Numbered from the stretch's first letter, positions 47,798 to 56,520 are shown. The stretch is DNA of 64,000 nucleotides from Psychromonas sp. 14N.309.X.WAT.B.A12 (GCF_030397575.1 NZ_JAPNXS010000003.1:248001-312000), one strand, 5' to 3'. The notes: generated from the sequence alone by a model not told the origin. Program-made: numbers and translations.

Positions 47798-48850
47798 ATG
47801 ACACAAATAACTAAAGCAAAGCCACCAGAATTGGATGGAAATGGGTTACGTCAAGCATTAAGGGTTGCTGGTGGTTGTACTCTTGGCTTTACTATTTGTA
47901 AGTTACTGGAATGGCCCTACGGTATCTTTTTTACGGTTTACCCAATGTTGATACTAGGTTTGGTCCCGACCATAAGTAAAAGTGTAATTGGGCAATTTTT
48001 TGGCTCAGCTTTATACTGTGCTTTTGTTGTATTAGTATTGCAGGGCTACTTTTCTCATTTACCTGTAGTCATGACCGGACTCACTTTTTTAAGTTTTTGT
48101 GTATTGTTTTTTGTAATGAGCAATGGCCGCGCTTTTTTATTTGGTGCCTTAGGCGTAGTTAGCCTGTCGATTCAATTACATTATTCTAGCTATATTGATC
48201 AAACAAGCAGCATATATCCATTAATTGTCAGCAATATAACTGCAATTACATTAACAGTAATGATTGGATTGTTAATGCATTTCATTTTTCCTGATGTAAG
48301 TCCTCGTTCCGCGAGGAGTTTACCGAGTAAAAGCAAAGAGAGTATTCGTCACGAAGTATTGTTATGTGCAAGTGTGGCAACATTATCATTTGTTGCTTTC
48401 CAAGTGCTTGATTTAAATGATTCTATTTCTGCGCAAGCGTCAACAGTTTTAATTCTTTTTTCTCTGTGTTGGAAAGCGGTTGGCACCGCAAGTTGGCGTA
48501 GAGCACTAGGGACTTTTATTGGTTGTAATATCGCCTTAGTATCACAATTACTTTTATATAATCACGCTGATGTTTTATTATTTTCTGTTTTTATATTATG
48601 GTTGTTGTCTTTTATCTTTGCTCGTTTTCATATTTTAGGAGGCGGGGCACCAGGCATAGGCTTTGGTGTGTTAACGACTTTTGGTATTTTATTTGGTCAG
48701 TATTTAGGGCCAGACAAGACATTTTTTTATAGCACTCTATATCGTTTTAGCTCTGTTTCAGTGGCTATCGTTGTGAGTTTAAGTGCTGTTTATATTATGC
48801 ATCTTATCTTGAATCGTTTTAGCGTTACACGCCACCACACCTATCTATAA
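47798..48850 (+). CDS. FUSC/DUF2955-type inner-membrane efflux protein
   Basis: This 350-residue protein has about ten membrane helices in two similar halves and resembles the membrane parts of AaeB-type FUSC exporters, without the large cytoplasmic domain. It fits the DUF2955 family found beside HlyD adaptors. The ATG has a strong GGGAGG site. The substrate is unknown; by context it is induced by SlyA ligands. Confidence 0.8.
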   Translation: MTQITKAKPPELDGNGLRQALRVAGGCTLGFTICKLLEWPYGIFFTVYPMLILGLVPTISKSVIGQFFGSALYCAFVVLVLQGYFSHLPVVMTGLTFLSFCVLFFVMSNGRAFLFGALGVVSLSIQLHYSSYIDQTSSIYPLIVSNITAITLTVMIGLLMHFIFPDVSPRSARSLPSKSKESIRHEVLLCASVATLSFVAFQVLDLNDSISAQASTVLILFSLCWKAVGTASWRRALGTFIGCNIALVSQLLLYNHADVLLFSVFILWLLSFIFARFHILGGGAPGIGFGVLTTFGILFGQYLGPDKTFFYSTLYRFSSVSVAIVVSLSAVYIMHLILNRFSVTRHHTYL

Positions 48851-48865
48851 TTTCAGGGACAGATC

Positions 48866-48928
48866 ATGAGTATTAATTTATTTTTTATCATGGTGACAGT
48901 GTTGAACTATATTGAGTACAAACCATGA
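48866..48928 (+). CDS. possible 20-residue hydrophobic peptide
   Basis: A 21-codon frame begins at an ATG with AGGGACAG upstream and ends in a TGA that overlaps the next gene's ATG (ATGA). The product would be a short hydrophobic peptide beginning MSINLFFIMVTV. The ribosome-binding site and stop-start overlap suggest a translated leader coupled to the downstream gene, but 20 codons may arise by chance. Confidence 0.35.
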   Translation: MSINLFFIMVTVLNYIEYKP

Positions 48929-49386
48929 AAAACATTATCATTATTCTCATCTTTCTTGCTTTTGGCTTATACCAATGGATAAGCAATAAGAGTAAAAATA
49001 ATACCAATGTAGTGCAGAAAAAAGAGACACCTGCACTGTCCATCAAGCGTGATGTAAGTGAAGATATTCAAGCTGCTTACCAAGCTAAAAAGCGCGAAAT
49101 ACAAGTAACAGGAAGCGGTGTTGTTGTTAAGTTATTAAAAGATGACAACCAAGGATCTCGTCATCAAAAGTTCATTCTACGACTAACCTCTGGCCAAACT
49201 ATTTTATTTGCTCATAATATCGATTTAGCACCGCGTATTAATAATATTGCTCGTGGTGACCGTATTGAGTTTTATGGACAATATGAATGGAATGCGCAAG
49301 GAGGCGTTGTGCATTGGACACATAAAGATCCGAAAGGTAAACATCTAGCAGGTTGGTTAAAGCATAAAGGTGAAATATATCAGTAA
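48925..49386 (+). CDS. DUF3465-like membrane-anchored protein
   Basis: This 153-residue protein has one N-terminal membrane helix (about 3-17), a charged linker, and a small beta-rich domain (about 60-153) with VTGSGVVVKLLKDD, HQKFILRLTSGQTILFAHNIDLAPRI and DRIEFYGQYEWNAQGGVVHWTH, matching the DUF3465 family. The fold looks OB-like. The function is unknown. It starts inside the stop of a possible leader peptide and may be co-transcribed with the slyA efflux operon. Confidence 0.8.
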   Translation: MKNIIIILIFLAFGLYQWISNKSKNNTNVVQKKETPALSIKRDVSEDIQAAYQAKKREIQVTGSGVVVKLLKDDNQGSRHQKFILRLTSGQTILFAHNIDLAPRINNIARGDRIEFYGQYEWNAQGGVVHWTHKDPKGKHLAGWLKHKGEIYQ

Positions 49387-49452
49387 AGATCGCGGTGTTT
49401 ACCTTATTAGTTCTCAGGTAAAATAGTCTTTAATGTTATTTTAGGAGGCAAA

Positions 49453-49857
49453 ATGTCGAGTATTTCTGGTAGCTGTTTATGCGGGAAAGTTTATTTTGAA
49501 AGTGAAAATGACTTTAATGATTTTCATTTATGTCATTGTGTTCAATGTCAAAAAGTAACTGGTTCAGCACATGCTGCAAATATTTTTACTCAACCTAACA
49601 ATATTAAATGGCTTAGTGGCGAAAGCTTAGTTAAGCGCTTTGATGTGCCTGGTCGAGCAATCTCAACAGCTTTTTGTGGGGAATGTGGCGCCCCAGTACC
49701 TTACCTTTCCCGTAATCAAAAGGATTTAATCATTCCCGTTGGTTGTCTTAATGGTGTCCCTAACATTGCTCCACAGGACAATATTTTTTGCTCAGAAAAG
49801 GCCGCCTGGTATGATCAAGGTATTATTGCTAAGTCTTTCGATAAATTTCCTGACTAA
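49453..49857 (+). CDS. GFA-family zinc protein
   Basis: This 134-residue protein has the GFA/CENP-V zinc-binding pattern: GSCLCGKV (Cys8, Cys10), FHLCHCVQCQKVTGS and FCGECGAP. The family is named after a glutathione-dependent formaldehyde-activating enzyme, but most members have no proven activity. AGGAGG lies just upstream of the ATG. It is probably a single gene. Confidence 0.85.
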   Translation: MSSISGSCLCGKVYFESENDFNDFHLCHCVQCQKVTGSAHAANIFTQPNNIKWLSGESLVKRFDVPGRAISTAFCGECGAPVPYLSRNQKDLIIPVGCLNGVPNIAPQDNIFCSEKAAWYDQGIIAKSFDKFPD

Positions 49858-50156
49858 ATATCCTCAGTTCTGGATAAGCAAAATGATACGACACCATTCT
49901 TTTTACGGGTTTTTGCGTTAAATGATCTCTCAATAATCCGTCATTACTTCAATGATTTACCTTGAACTAGGCAAAACTAACGGCGCCGTATCGTCATAAA
50001 ATATAATATTGTGATTTTAAATATAATTCCGCTTCCATTAACCAGAATCTAGGTTAAATAAGCTGCATTTTAGCGGCTTTTATACCCGCTGTTTTCCTAC
50101 AATAAATACTAATACTGTAGTCAATTTTCCTTAGCTGGAAATTTCAATTAAATAGA

Positions 50157-50172
50157 AATGATAACTATTATT
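50157..50172. promoter_or_regulatory. Fur-like box 1
   Basis: AATGATAACTATTATT matches most of the core of the Fur consensus GATAATGATAATCATTATC. It ends six bases before the -35 element of the operon promoter. Confidence 0.55.
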
Positions 50173-50178
50173 AAATGG

Positions 50179-50207
50179 TTGAGTTTTTCTTTTTTATTGT
50201 TGATAAT
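50179..50207 (+). promoter_or_regulatory. promoter of the Ni-SOD operon
   Basis: TTGAGT and GATAAT are separated by exactly 17 bp. The -10 element lies inside Fur-like box 2, so Fur binding would exclude RNA polymerase. Confidence 0.55.
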
Positions 50208-50220
50208 GATTCTTATTACT
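50202..50220. promoter_or_regulatory. Fur-like box 2
   Basis: GATAATGATTCTTATTACT matches the 19-bp Fur consensus at 14 positions, including the first nine. It overlaps the -10 element. Confidence 0.6.
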
Positions 50221-50247
50221 TTTTATTGTTGATTAAGTGAGGGCGCC

Positions 50248-50691
50248 ATGCAAAGCTGGGAAAATTTAACCAAAAGAGCTAATAAAGCTTATTCAAGCAA
50301 TGAATTCTCTGATGCAGTTATTTTGAATCAACAAGCGCTAAACACCTTAGAAACCATTTTTCATGACAATTTTCCGCTTGATGCGGAATCTTATATTTCA
50401 GCTGCTGCCGTCAGTTTTTTGAATCTTGCTGATGCCTATAGCGCATTGGAAAACCTATTATTAGCAAACAGCCAATATGAGAACGGTATTAACTTTCTAC
50501 AGGCGGTGCTGACACGCGCCGATGTTGATGGCCGACATTATTGTTTAGTCATGCATGCCATCACCCGAATTCGTTGTGAATGGGAGATGTTTAATGAAAA
50601 ACAAGCTAAGCAATCACCTGACGATGAACCACAATCATTCAGTACATTTATTGGTTATGGGACTTATTCTAAAAAAGTCATCCACCATTAA
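50248..50691 (+). CDS. TPR-like protein of the Ni-SOD operon
   Basis: This 147-residue soluble protein looks all-helical, with tetratricopeptide-like repeats (about 5-40, 50-85 and 88-115: ANKAYSSNEFSDAVILNQQAL, FLNLADAYSALENLLLANSQYENG). No signal peptide and no enzyme motif is seen. It is the first gene behind the Fur-type promoter and is followed by a His-rich peptide, SodN and SodX. A role in SodN maturation or nickel handling is inferred from position only. Confidence 0.75.
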   Translation: MQSWENLTKRANKAYSSNEFSDAVILNQQALNTLETIFHDNFPLDAESYISAAAVSFLNLADAYSALENLLLANSQYENGINFLQAVLTRADVDGRHYCLVMHAITRIRCEWEMFNEKQAKQSPDDEPQSFSTFIGYGTYSKKVIHH

Positions 50692-50740
50692 CTCTCTGCC
50701 TCTATAGAGGTCTTTTATGTTTACCAGAAAGGAAGTAAAG

Positions 50741-50953
50741 ATGAAAAAAATATTAAAAAGCTCAACGGTGTTAAGTGCACTAATGGCGGTTAGCCAAGTT
50801 GCACAAGCTCACCCGGGACATGACCATTCTCATTGGGCGAGTAATTCCATTCATTTATTAACAGTATTTGCTGTTGCTGCAGTGGCTGTTGTTGGCATTG
50901 TGTATAAAAAAAATCGTGATAAAAACAGCGCAAAAAAAGGAGAGCAAGTATGA
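50741..50953 (+). CDS. small His-rich membrane peptide of the Ni-SOD operon
   Basis: The ATG at 50741 has a strong AAAGGAAG site and yields 70 residues; an ATG at 50717 with AGAGG would add eight residues. The product has a signal peptide (about 1-23, ending VAQA), then HPGHDHSHW, one membrane helix (about 36-53) and a basic tail. After cleavage the new N-terminus would be His-Pro-Gly-His, suited to binding Ni2+ or another metal. Its stop overlaps the sodN start (ATGA). I do not recognise a named family; the HPGHDH start resembles that of HupE/UreJ-type nickel permeases. Confidence 0.75.
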   Translation: MKKILKSSTVLSALMAVSQVAQAHPGHDHSHWASNSIHLLTVFAVAAVAVVGIVYKKNRDKNSAKKGEQV

Positions 50954-51453
50954 TTCATCGTCTTATTAAATCGATCGATACAGCAGTTAACTTTAAAACA
51001 GTAAAAGCACACTGTGATATTCCATGTAAGATTTATGACCCATCTACAGCGCAGCTTGCTGCATTAAGCTGTGTACGTTTGATGGATTTAATCAAAGAAG
51101 TAGAGGATAAAGGTACGTTAGGTGTTACAGATTACGCACAAGTCGCACGTCTAGTTACTGAGAAAGAGTCTGCAAGTACTGAAGTGAAAGAAGCAGTACG
51201 TATCATTTGGGGGGATTACTTTAAAGCACCACGGTTTGAGCAACTACCTAATGCCCACCAATTGACTCATAGTATTATGCTACAAGCTTCGAAATGTAAG
51301 CAAAGTATTGCGCGACAAGAAGGTGAGAAACTTGTTGAATTAGTTAATGAATTTGCTGCTGCATTTTGGCTGACAAAAGGTGTGAAAACTTACACAGCTG
51401 CTTGTCCTTACCCACCAGCACTGGATGTTGTTTACCCTGATCTTAAGGCCTAA
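50950..51453 (+). CDS. sodN: nickel superoxide dismutase
   Basis: SodN disproportionates superoxide with a nickel centre bound by the N-terminal hook of the mature protein. The 167-residue precursor has a 20-residue leader followed by HCDIPCKIYDP (His21, Cys22, Cys26), the diagnostic Ni-binding hook, then a four-helix-bundle region. Cleavage before His21 is needed to make the active site. The ATG follows AAGGAGAG and overlaps the upstream stop. The leader is not a classical Sec signal, so the enzyme is probably cytoplasmic. Confidence 0.95.
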   Translation: MIHRLIKSIDTAVNFKTVKAHCDIPCKIYDPSTAQLAALSCVRLMDLIKEVEDKGTLGVTDYAQVARLVTEKESASTEVKEAVRIIWGDYFKAPRFEQLPNAHQLTHSIMLQASKCKQSIARQEGEKLVELVNEFAAAFWLTKGVKTYTAACPYPPALDVVYPDLKA

Positions 51454-51484
51454 ACGTGTTTATTTTAATTAAGTTAGGTTGATA

Positions 51485-51778
51485 ATGCTAAGCGTGGTTA
51501 AGATACAAGGTATGAGCATGGCTCCTCGACTTAAGGATGGAGACTATGTGGTGATTAATCGTTTCTATCCTCGGATAAAAGTCGGTCACCTTGTGGTTGT
51601 TAACCACGCCACTTATCACCATATGATTAAACGAGTGCAAAAAATCAATAGCAATGGGTCGCTGTGGTTAACTGGTGAGAATGAAACCAGTGTTCAACCT
51701 GAAGTAATGGGGTGGATTCCGGAGGCTCGTATTTTGGGTAAAGTTATTTTTTGTATTCGTGCTAAATCGGCATCGTGA
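51485..51778 (+). CDS. sodX: SodX, Ni-SOD maturation protease
   Basis: This 97-residue protein is a minimal S24/S26-type serine protease of the kind that removes the SodN leader. The catalytic Ser11 lies in IQGMSMAPRLKDGDYVV and Lys49 in YHHMIKRVQKI, the signal-peptidase Ser/Lys dyad. It has no membrane helix, unlike signal peptidase I. The ATG at 51485 lies 31 bp after sodN; a TTG at 51479 is an alternative. Confidence 0.9.
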   Translation: MLSVVKIQGMSMAPRLKDGDYVVINRFYPRIKVGHLVVVNHATYHHMIKRVQKINSNGSLWLTGENETSVQPEVMGWIPEARILGKVIFCIRAKSAS

Positions 51779-52092
51779 GTTATTGTTTTTTATTCTTTTA
51801 ATATAGTGCTTTATTTAAATCATAAAAGCCTATTCCATTTTCAATAAACTCTTTTTCATACATCTATTTAGTAGTACTATTATGTTCATCAAAATTAAGT
51901 CAATAAAAATATTTTTTTAGTGTTGAGTGTGGATCATATTCACGAATCATTTGCGATCTAAGTGTAATAAATTTCATCTTTAGATTGCTCATAGAAATGT
52001 AATCAATCACAATGCACGCCTGTTGGCTCTAAGGTAATAATGGGTCATAGTATGCTTCGACTCAAACGTCGACTTTCTCTACTTAACTATAA
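51779..52092. other. intergenic region sodX-thiB
   Basis: No gene is seen. A 9-bp stem (51953-51961 with 51980-51988, one wobble) with an 18-nt loop is visible. None of the conserved TPP-riboswitch segments (CTGAGA, ACCTGAT) was found, although thiB leaders often carry this riboswitch. Confidence 0.5.
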
Positions 52093-53106
52093 ATGGATGA
52101 CATAGTGAAAAAGAAATTAACAACGTTATTAATATCAGGGACTTTGATGGCAACACCTACGTTGGCTGCTTCTGCTCAAGAAAAACTAACGGTTTATACT
52201 TACAGCTCTTTTGCTTCTGAATGGGGGCCTGGGCCTAAAATTGAAGCCTCTTTTGAAAAGTTTTGTAACTGTGACCTGGAGTTTATTGCCTTAGATGATG
52301 GTGTCACAATCCTCAATCGTTTGCGCTTAGAAGGTAAAAGTAGCGAAGCAGATATTTTATTAGGGTTAGACGATAGTTTAATGGCTACCGCTAAAAAAAG
52401 TAATTTACTGGCTAAGCATAATATTGACTTGGGACGAGTGAATGTAGAAGACGGCTGGAAAGATGATACGTTTGTGCCTTTCGATTATGGCTATTTTGCC
52501 TTTATTTACAACAGTGAAAAATTAAAAAATCCTCCTAAAAGCATGAAAGAGTTAGTGGAAGAACGCGATGATCTTAAAATCATTTATCAAGATCCGCGTA
52601 CTTCAACGCCTGGATTGGGTTTTATGCTGTGGCTGAAGACTATTTATGGTGAAAAAGCACCAGAGGCTTGGGAAAAGCTAGCTGCTAAAACGGTAACTGT
52701 GACAAAAGGCTGGTCTGAGTCATACAGCATGTTTTTAAAAGGTGAAGCTGATATGGTGCTGTCTTATACCACATCACCTGCGTACCATATTATTGCTGAA
52801 GGTAAGCAACAATATGTAGCTGCTAGTTTTAGTGAAGGTCATTATCGTCAAGTGGAAGTCGCTGCCATTGTGAAAAATACAAAACACAAAAAATTGGCGA
52901 CAACTTTTATGAGTTTCATGTTGAGTGATGCGTTCCAATCTGAAATCGCAACAGGAAACTGGATGTACCCTGTCACTAACGTACTTTTACCTACTGAGTT
53001 CGAGCAGTTAACATTGCCAGTTAAAATGTTAACTTGCGATAGTGAGCAAGTAGATAAATATCGTAAAGCATGGACAAGAGAGTGGTTAACATCTTTAACC
53101 GAATAA
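52093..53106 (+). CDS. thiB: ThiB, thiamine-binding periplasmic protein
   Basis: ThiB binds thiamine and its phosphates in the periplasm for the ThiPQ importer. The 337-residue precursor has a signal peptide (ending near TLAASA) and closely follows E. coli ThiB: LTVYTYSSFASEWGPGP, FDYGYFAFIYNSEKLKNPP, IYQDPRTSTPGLG, TVTKGWSESY. A GTG at 52105 (MKKKLTTLLIS) would give a more typical signal peptide and is a real alternative. It is first in thiBPQ. Confidence 0.93.
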   Translation: MDDIVKKKLTTLLISGTLMATPTLAASAQEKLTVYTYSSFASEWGPGPKIEASFEKFCNCDLEFIALDDGVTILNRLRLEGKSSEADILLGLDDSLMATAKKSNLLAKHNIDLGRVNVEDGWKDDTFVPFDYGYFAFIYNSEKLKNPPKSMKELVEERDDLKIIYQDPRTSTPGLGFMLWLKTIYGEKAPEAWEKLAAKTVTVTKGWSESYSMFLKGEADMVLSYTTSPAYHIIAEGKQQYVAASFSEGHYRQVEVAAIVKNTKHKKLATTFMSFMLSDAFQSEIATGNWMYPVTNVLLPTEFEQLTLPVKMLTCDSEQVDKYRKAWTREWLTSLTE

Positions 53107-53127
53107 GCGGTTAGCTAAGGTCATCGA

Positions 53128-54750
53128 GTGATACTGAAACAGATTAAAAAGGTTCAAATGCCTGGGTTGTTACTCTCTTTTGGCATTTTTTTGTTTGTGT
53201 CGATGGCCGTCGGTACTTTATTAACACATTCATCTGACCTAGATCTCGCTATGATCTGGTCAGATAGCTATTACAGGCACATCACTAAATTTAGCTTTTA
53301 TCAGGCATTTCTATCTACTCTGTTAAGCGTAGTGTTAGCGATACCCATAAGTCATGCTCTCTCAAGACGAACATTTTGGGGGAAAAACTTTTTACTGAAG
53401 CTACTAGCGACAACTTTAGTGTTACCTGTGCTTGTTGCTGTATTTGGTATTCTTGCCATTTACGGCAACAGCGGTTTATTAGCCAACGTGTTTGCGTATT
53501 TTGAAATAAACCTACCTTTTTCTATCTTTGGTTTGAATGGTATTTTATTAGCACATGTTTTCTTTAATTTACCCTTTGCCTGTCGTCTCTTCTTACAAGG
53601 CTTAAACTCTATCCCCGAGAAACAACATCAACTGGCTAGTCATTTAGGCTTAAAACATTGGAATAAATTTCGCTTAGTCGAGTGGCCTTACATTGCAGGG
53701 CAAATTCCCCATGCCGCCGGTTTAATCTTTATGCTTTGTTTTACCAGCTTTGCGACGGTTATGGCACTCGGTGGCGGGCCTAAATCAACCACTATCGAGT
53801 TGGCTATCTATCAAGCGATAAAATTTGATTTTGATTTACAAGCAGGAGCTTTATTGGCGCTATGGCAAATCTGTTTATGTGCGATATTAGCGATATTTAT
53901 TCAAAAGATTTCTCGCTCTGCATTATTGAGTACCAACTTTCAAGGCACAACCAATACGTTTCCTCATGATACTTTTTTATCTAAGTGCTGGGATATGTTT
54001 TGGATTGTATTTATTGCACTATTAGTTGTCCCCCCTTTAGCCATGGTACTTATCTCAGGTATTAACCCCAAAATTTGGGGCGTCATTGCAGATCTAGGGT
54101 TTTGGCTTGCCTTAAAGAATTCAATTATGATTGCTGTTTTTGCTGGTTTGATTGCAGTTGTTTTTGCTTTTTTTATTCTTTTAGCAAGTCGTCAATGGCG
54201 TTTAGTTGGGCTGAATAACCGAGCAGATAAAATAGAGATGTTAGCCACTATTATCTTGGTGACTCCGGGGCTAGTGATTAGTACTGGTTTGTTTTTACTG
54301 TTACGCGAATTCTCTAGCTTTTCTTCCCTGTCTTTGTATATTGTTATTGCTGTGAACGCATTGATGGCTTTGCCTTTCACGCTTAAAAGTTTAGCGGTCC
54401 CTATGTTACAAAATGCTCAGAAGTACGAACTTTTATGCCGTAGCTTAGGTATTTTTTCGTTGTACCGTATTTACTGGGTGGAATGGAAATCACTAAAACG
54501 TCCCATCTTGCAGGCTATGTCTTTGAGCTTTGTATTATCTATCGGCGATTTAAGTGCGATTGCGTTATTTGGTAGTCATTCTTTCAGTACATTGCCCTTG
54601 TATTTATTTCAGCTTCTGGGGAGTTATCAGTTAGACTCTGCTGCTGTCGTTTCATTGGTTTTATTAATATTAAGTGTGGGGACCTTTATAGTGATTGAAA
54701 GTCTATTTAAAGAGGCAACACCCCAGACAAAAAGAGCAAAGCATGATTGA
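53128..54750 (+). CDS. thiP: ThiP, thiamine ABC transporter permease
   Basis: ThiP is the fused two-domain permease of the thiamine importer. The 540-residue protein has about twelve membrane helices, with two EAA-type loops, HLGLKHWNKFRLVEWPYI and SLGIFSLYRIYWVEWKSL, one per half. The start is GTG with AAGG upstream, 21 bp after thiB. It overlaps thiQ by 8 bp. Confidence 0.94.
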   Translation: MILKQIKKVQMPGLLLSFGIFLFVSMAVGTLLTHSSDLDLAMIWSDSYYRHITKFSFYQAFLSTLLSVVLAIPISHALSRRTFWGKNFLLKLLATTLVLPVLVAVFGILAIYGNSGLLANVFAYFEINLPFSIFGLNGILLAHVFFNLPFACRLFLQGLNSIPEKQHQLASHLGLKHWNKFRLVEWPYIAGQIPHAAGLIFMLCFTSFATVMALGGGPKSTTIELAIYQAIKFDFDLQAGALLALWQICLCAILAIFIQKISRSALLSTNFQGTTNTFPHDTFLSKCWDMFWIVFIALLVVPPLAMVLISGINPKIWGVIADLGFWLALKNSIMIAVFAGLIAVVFAFFILLASRQWRLVGLNNRADKIEMLATIILVTPGLVISTGLFLLLREFSSFSSLSLYIVIAVNALMALPFTLKSLAVPMLQNAQKYELLCRSLGIFSLYRIYWVEWKSLKRPILQAMSLSFVLSIGDLSAIALFGSHSFSTLPLYLFQLLGSYQLDSAAVVSLVLLILSVGTFIVIESLFKEATPQTKRAKHD

Positions 54751-55453
54751 GTTTTCACAAGTCTATTATCACTATCAGCAACAAAACTTTACGTTTGATC
54801 TGAATATTAAAGAGGCCAGCATCGTCGCTATTTTAGGGCCCAGTGGTGCAGGTAAAAGTACTTTACTCAATTTATTAACTGGCTTCATTGATCCTGTTAA
54901 AGGGGATATAGCGATTAATGGAAAATCAATATTACAGCGTGCTCCACATCAGCGACCATTGTCTATTCTATTCCAAAATAATAACCTGTTTAGCCACTTA
55001 TCAGCCTACGATAATATTGGTTTAGGGCTACACCCAGGGTTAAAACTCAATGAACAACATAAGAAACGTTTGCAAACTGCTGCGCTACAGGTCGGAGTTG
55101 AGGATTTATTAGAACGTTTCCCTGCGCAGTTATCCGGTGGAGAGCAGCAGCGTGTAGCGCTTGCTCGCTGTTTTGCTCAACATAAACCTATTTTATTATT
55201 GGATGAACCTTTTTCGGCATTAGATCCCATTTTACGTGTGTCAATGTTAGAGCATGTAAAATCGTTAGCCGAATCTGAAGGTGTCACTATATTAATGGTG
55301 ACACATCATATTGATGATGCACGAGCTATTGCATCGGACTTTATTTTTGTAGATCAAGGCAAAGCATTAAACGTTGAAAAGATAGCAAACTTAAATACCA
55401 GCCATCAAAACATCAGTCTTGCTAGCTTTTTGAGTGCAGAGGTCAATCAATAA
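54743..55453 (+). CDS. thiQ: ThiQ, thiamine ABC transporter ATPase
   Basis: ThiQ powers thiamine import through ThiP. The 236-residue ATPase has Walker A GPSGAGKST, the Q-loop FQNNNLFSHL, the signature LSGGEQQRVALAR, Walker B ILLLDEPFSALDP and the H-loop MVTHHIDDA. The ATG at 54743 lies inside the end of thiP; the upstream TTG-initiated frame adds residues that overlap thiP and is rejected. It is the last gene of the operon. Confidence 0.94.
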   Translation: MIEFSQVYYHYQQQNFTFDLNIKEASIVAILGPSGAGKSTLLNLLTGFIDPVKGDIAINGKSILQRAPHQRPLSILFQNNNLFSHLSAYDNIGLGLHPGLKLNEQHKKRLQTAALQVGVEDLLERFPAQLSGGEQQRVALARCFAQHKPILLLDEPFSALDPILRVSMLEHVKSLAESEGVTILMVTHHIDDARAIASDFIFVDQGKALNVEKIANLNTSHQNISLASFLSAEVNQ

Positions 55454-55466
55454 ATCATGTTCGACT

Positions 55467-56447
55467 TTATCGACGGAGTATTATCTTTCTTGCTATTAAT
55501 TCTACGCCAGCTTGGTAACGTTTAGCTGATGCATTCAGTGCTAATGCTAATGCACTGTCTGCAATTAACTCAAATTGTTGAGGTAATGAGTTAATTTTAA
55601 TAGGTAAGAAGTCGAGTAATCGGTTATCACCAAAAGTCCCTAGTTTCAGCTTATCCATTAGTGTTGGTTGTTCAATTAACACATCCAAAATACCTTCCAA
55701 TAAAGTATAAGAAGTCACAATAATTGCATCTGGCAATTTATTTTCTGCCATCCATGTACTTAAAATAGCTTTGCCTGACTCACTATTAAAGTTATCACCA
55801 TAACCACTAACAGCTATTAAACCTCGCTCTTTTACTTGTGCTTCAAAACCGGCATGACGTTGTCGAGAAATATTAAGGTTAGGTAATGCCCCAATTAAAC
55901 CAATTGTTTTTACATCTTTTGAAATTAAAGAAGCGGTTAACTCATAAGCGCCATCAAAGTCTTCGCTGATCACACATCCAAAATGCTCATCATCTAAAGC
56001 TCGGTCAATGGCGATGATTGGAGTGCCTTGTTGTTGAATAGGAAGATAGTAATCACTGCTATTGGCTAATGAACTAGCCACAAATAACGCATCGATACGA
56101 CGGCTTAGTAATGCCTTTACCAAGTTCTTTTCAGTCTCTGGATCGTCGTCGGAACAGCCAATGAGAATTTGGTATCCAGCTTTACGGGAGTTATATTCTA
56201 ATAGTTTTGCGAGCTTGGTATAACTGCTGTTTTCAAGATCTGGAATAATTAAACCAAAGGAGCGACTGCTGCCTGCGCGTAAAGAAGAGGCTGCATGATC
56301 TGGGCTATAGTTATGTTCATTAACTACAGTCATGACTTTTAATTGGGTCTTTTCACTGATTCGATACTGCTTTGCTTTACCGTTAATGACATAACTGGCA
56401 GTGGTTTTTGAAACACCTGCTAGTTTTGCAATTTTATCTAATGTCAT
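55467..56447 (-). CDS. cra: Cra (FruR), LacI-family catabolite repressor/activator
   Basis: Cra represses glycolytic and fructose genes and activates gluconeogenic ones; fructose-1-phosphate releases it from DNA. The 326-residue protein (ATG 56447, AAGGA upstream) has the LacI helix-turn-helix MTLDKIAKLAGVSKTTASYVING and a ribose-binding-like effector domain matching Cra (DDDPETEKNLVKALLSRRIDALFVASS). It is divergent from fruBKA, and three Cra operators lie between them. Confidence 0.93.
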   Translation of the reverse strand: MTLDKIAKLAGVSKTTASYVINGKAKQYRISEKTQLKVMTVVNEHNYSPDHAASSLRAGSSRSFGLIIPDLENSSYTKLAKLLEYNSRKAGYQILIGCSDDDPETEKNLVKALLSRRIDALFVASSLANSSDYYLPIQQQGTPIIAIDRALDDEHFGCVISEDFDGAYELTASLISKDVKTIGLIGALPNLNISRQRHAGFEAQVKERGLIAVSGYGDNFNSESGKAILSTWMAENKLPDAIIVTSYTLLEGILDVLIEQPTLMDKLKLGTFGDNRLLDFLPIKINSLPQQFELIADSALALALNASAKRYQAGVELIARKIILRR

Positions 56448-56520
56448 TGTGAAGATCCTTAATTTTGTCGGTAAGATCATATTTATGACGATCTTTTTTA
56501 TTAACTGGTTGCATTATACG

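Larger units (their letters stand above)
49858..50247. other. intergenic region before the Ni-SOD operon
   Basis: No gene is seen. The right-hand 90 bp hold a promoter, two Fur-like boxes and a 14-bp direct repeat TTTTTATTGTTGAT at 50191-50204 and 50220-50233. The left-hand part shows no recognised signal. Confidence 0.6.
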
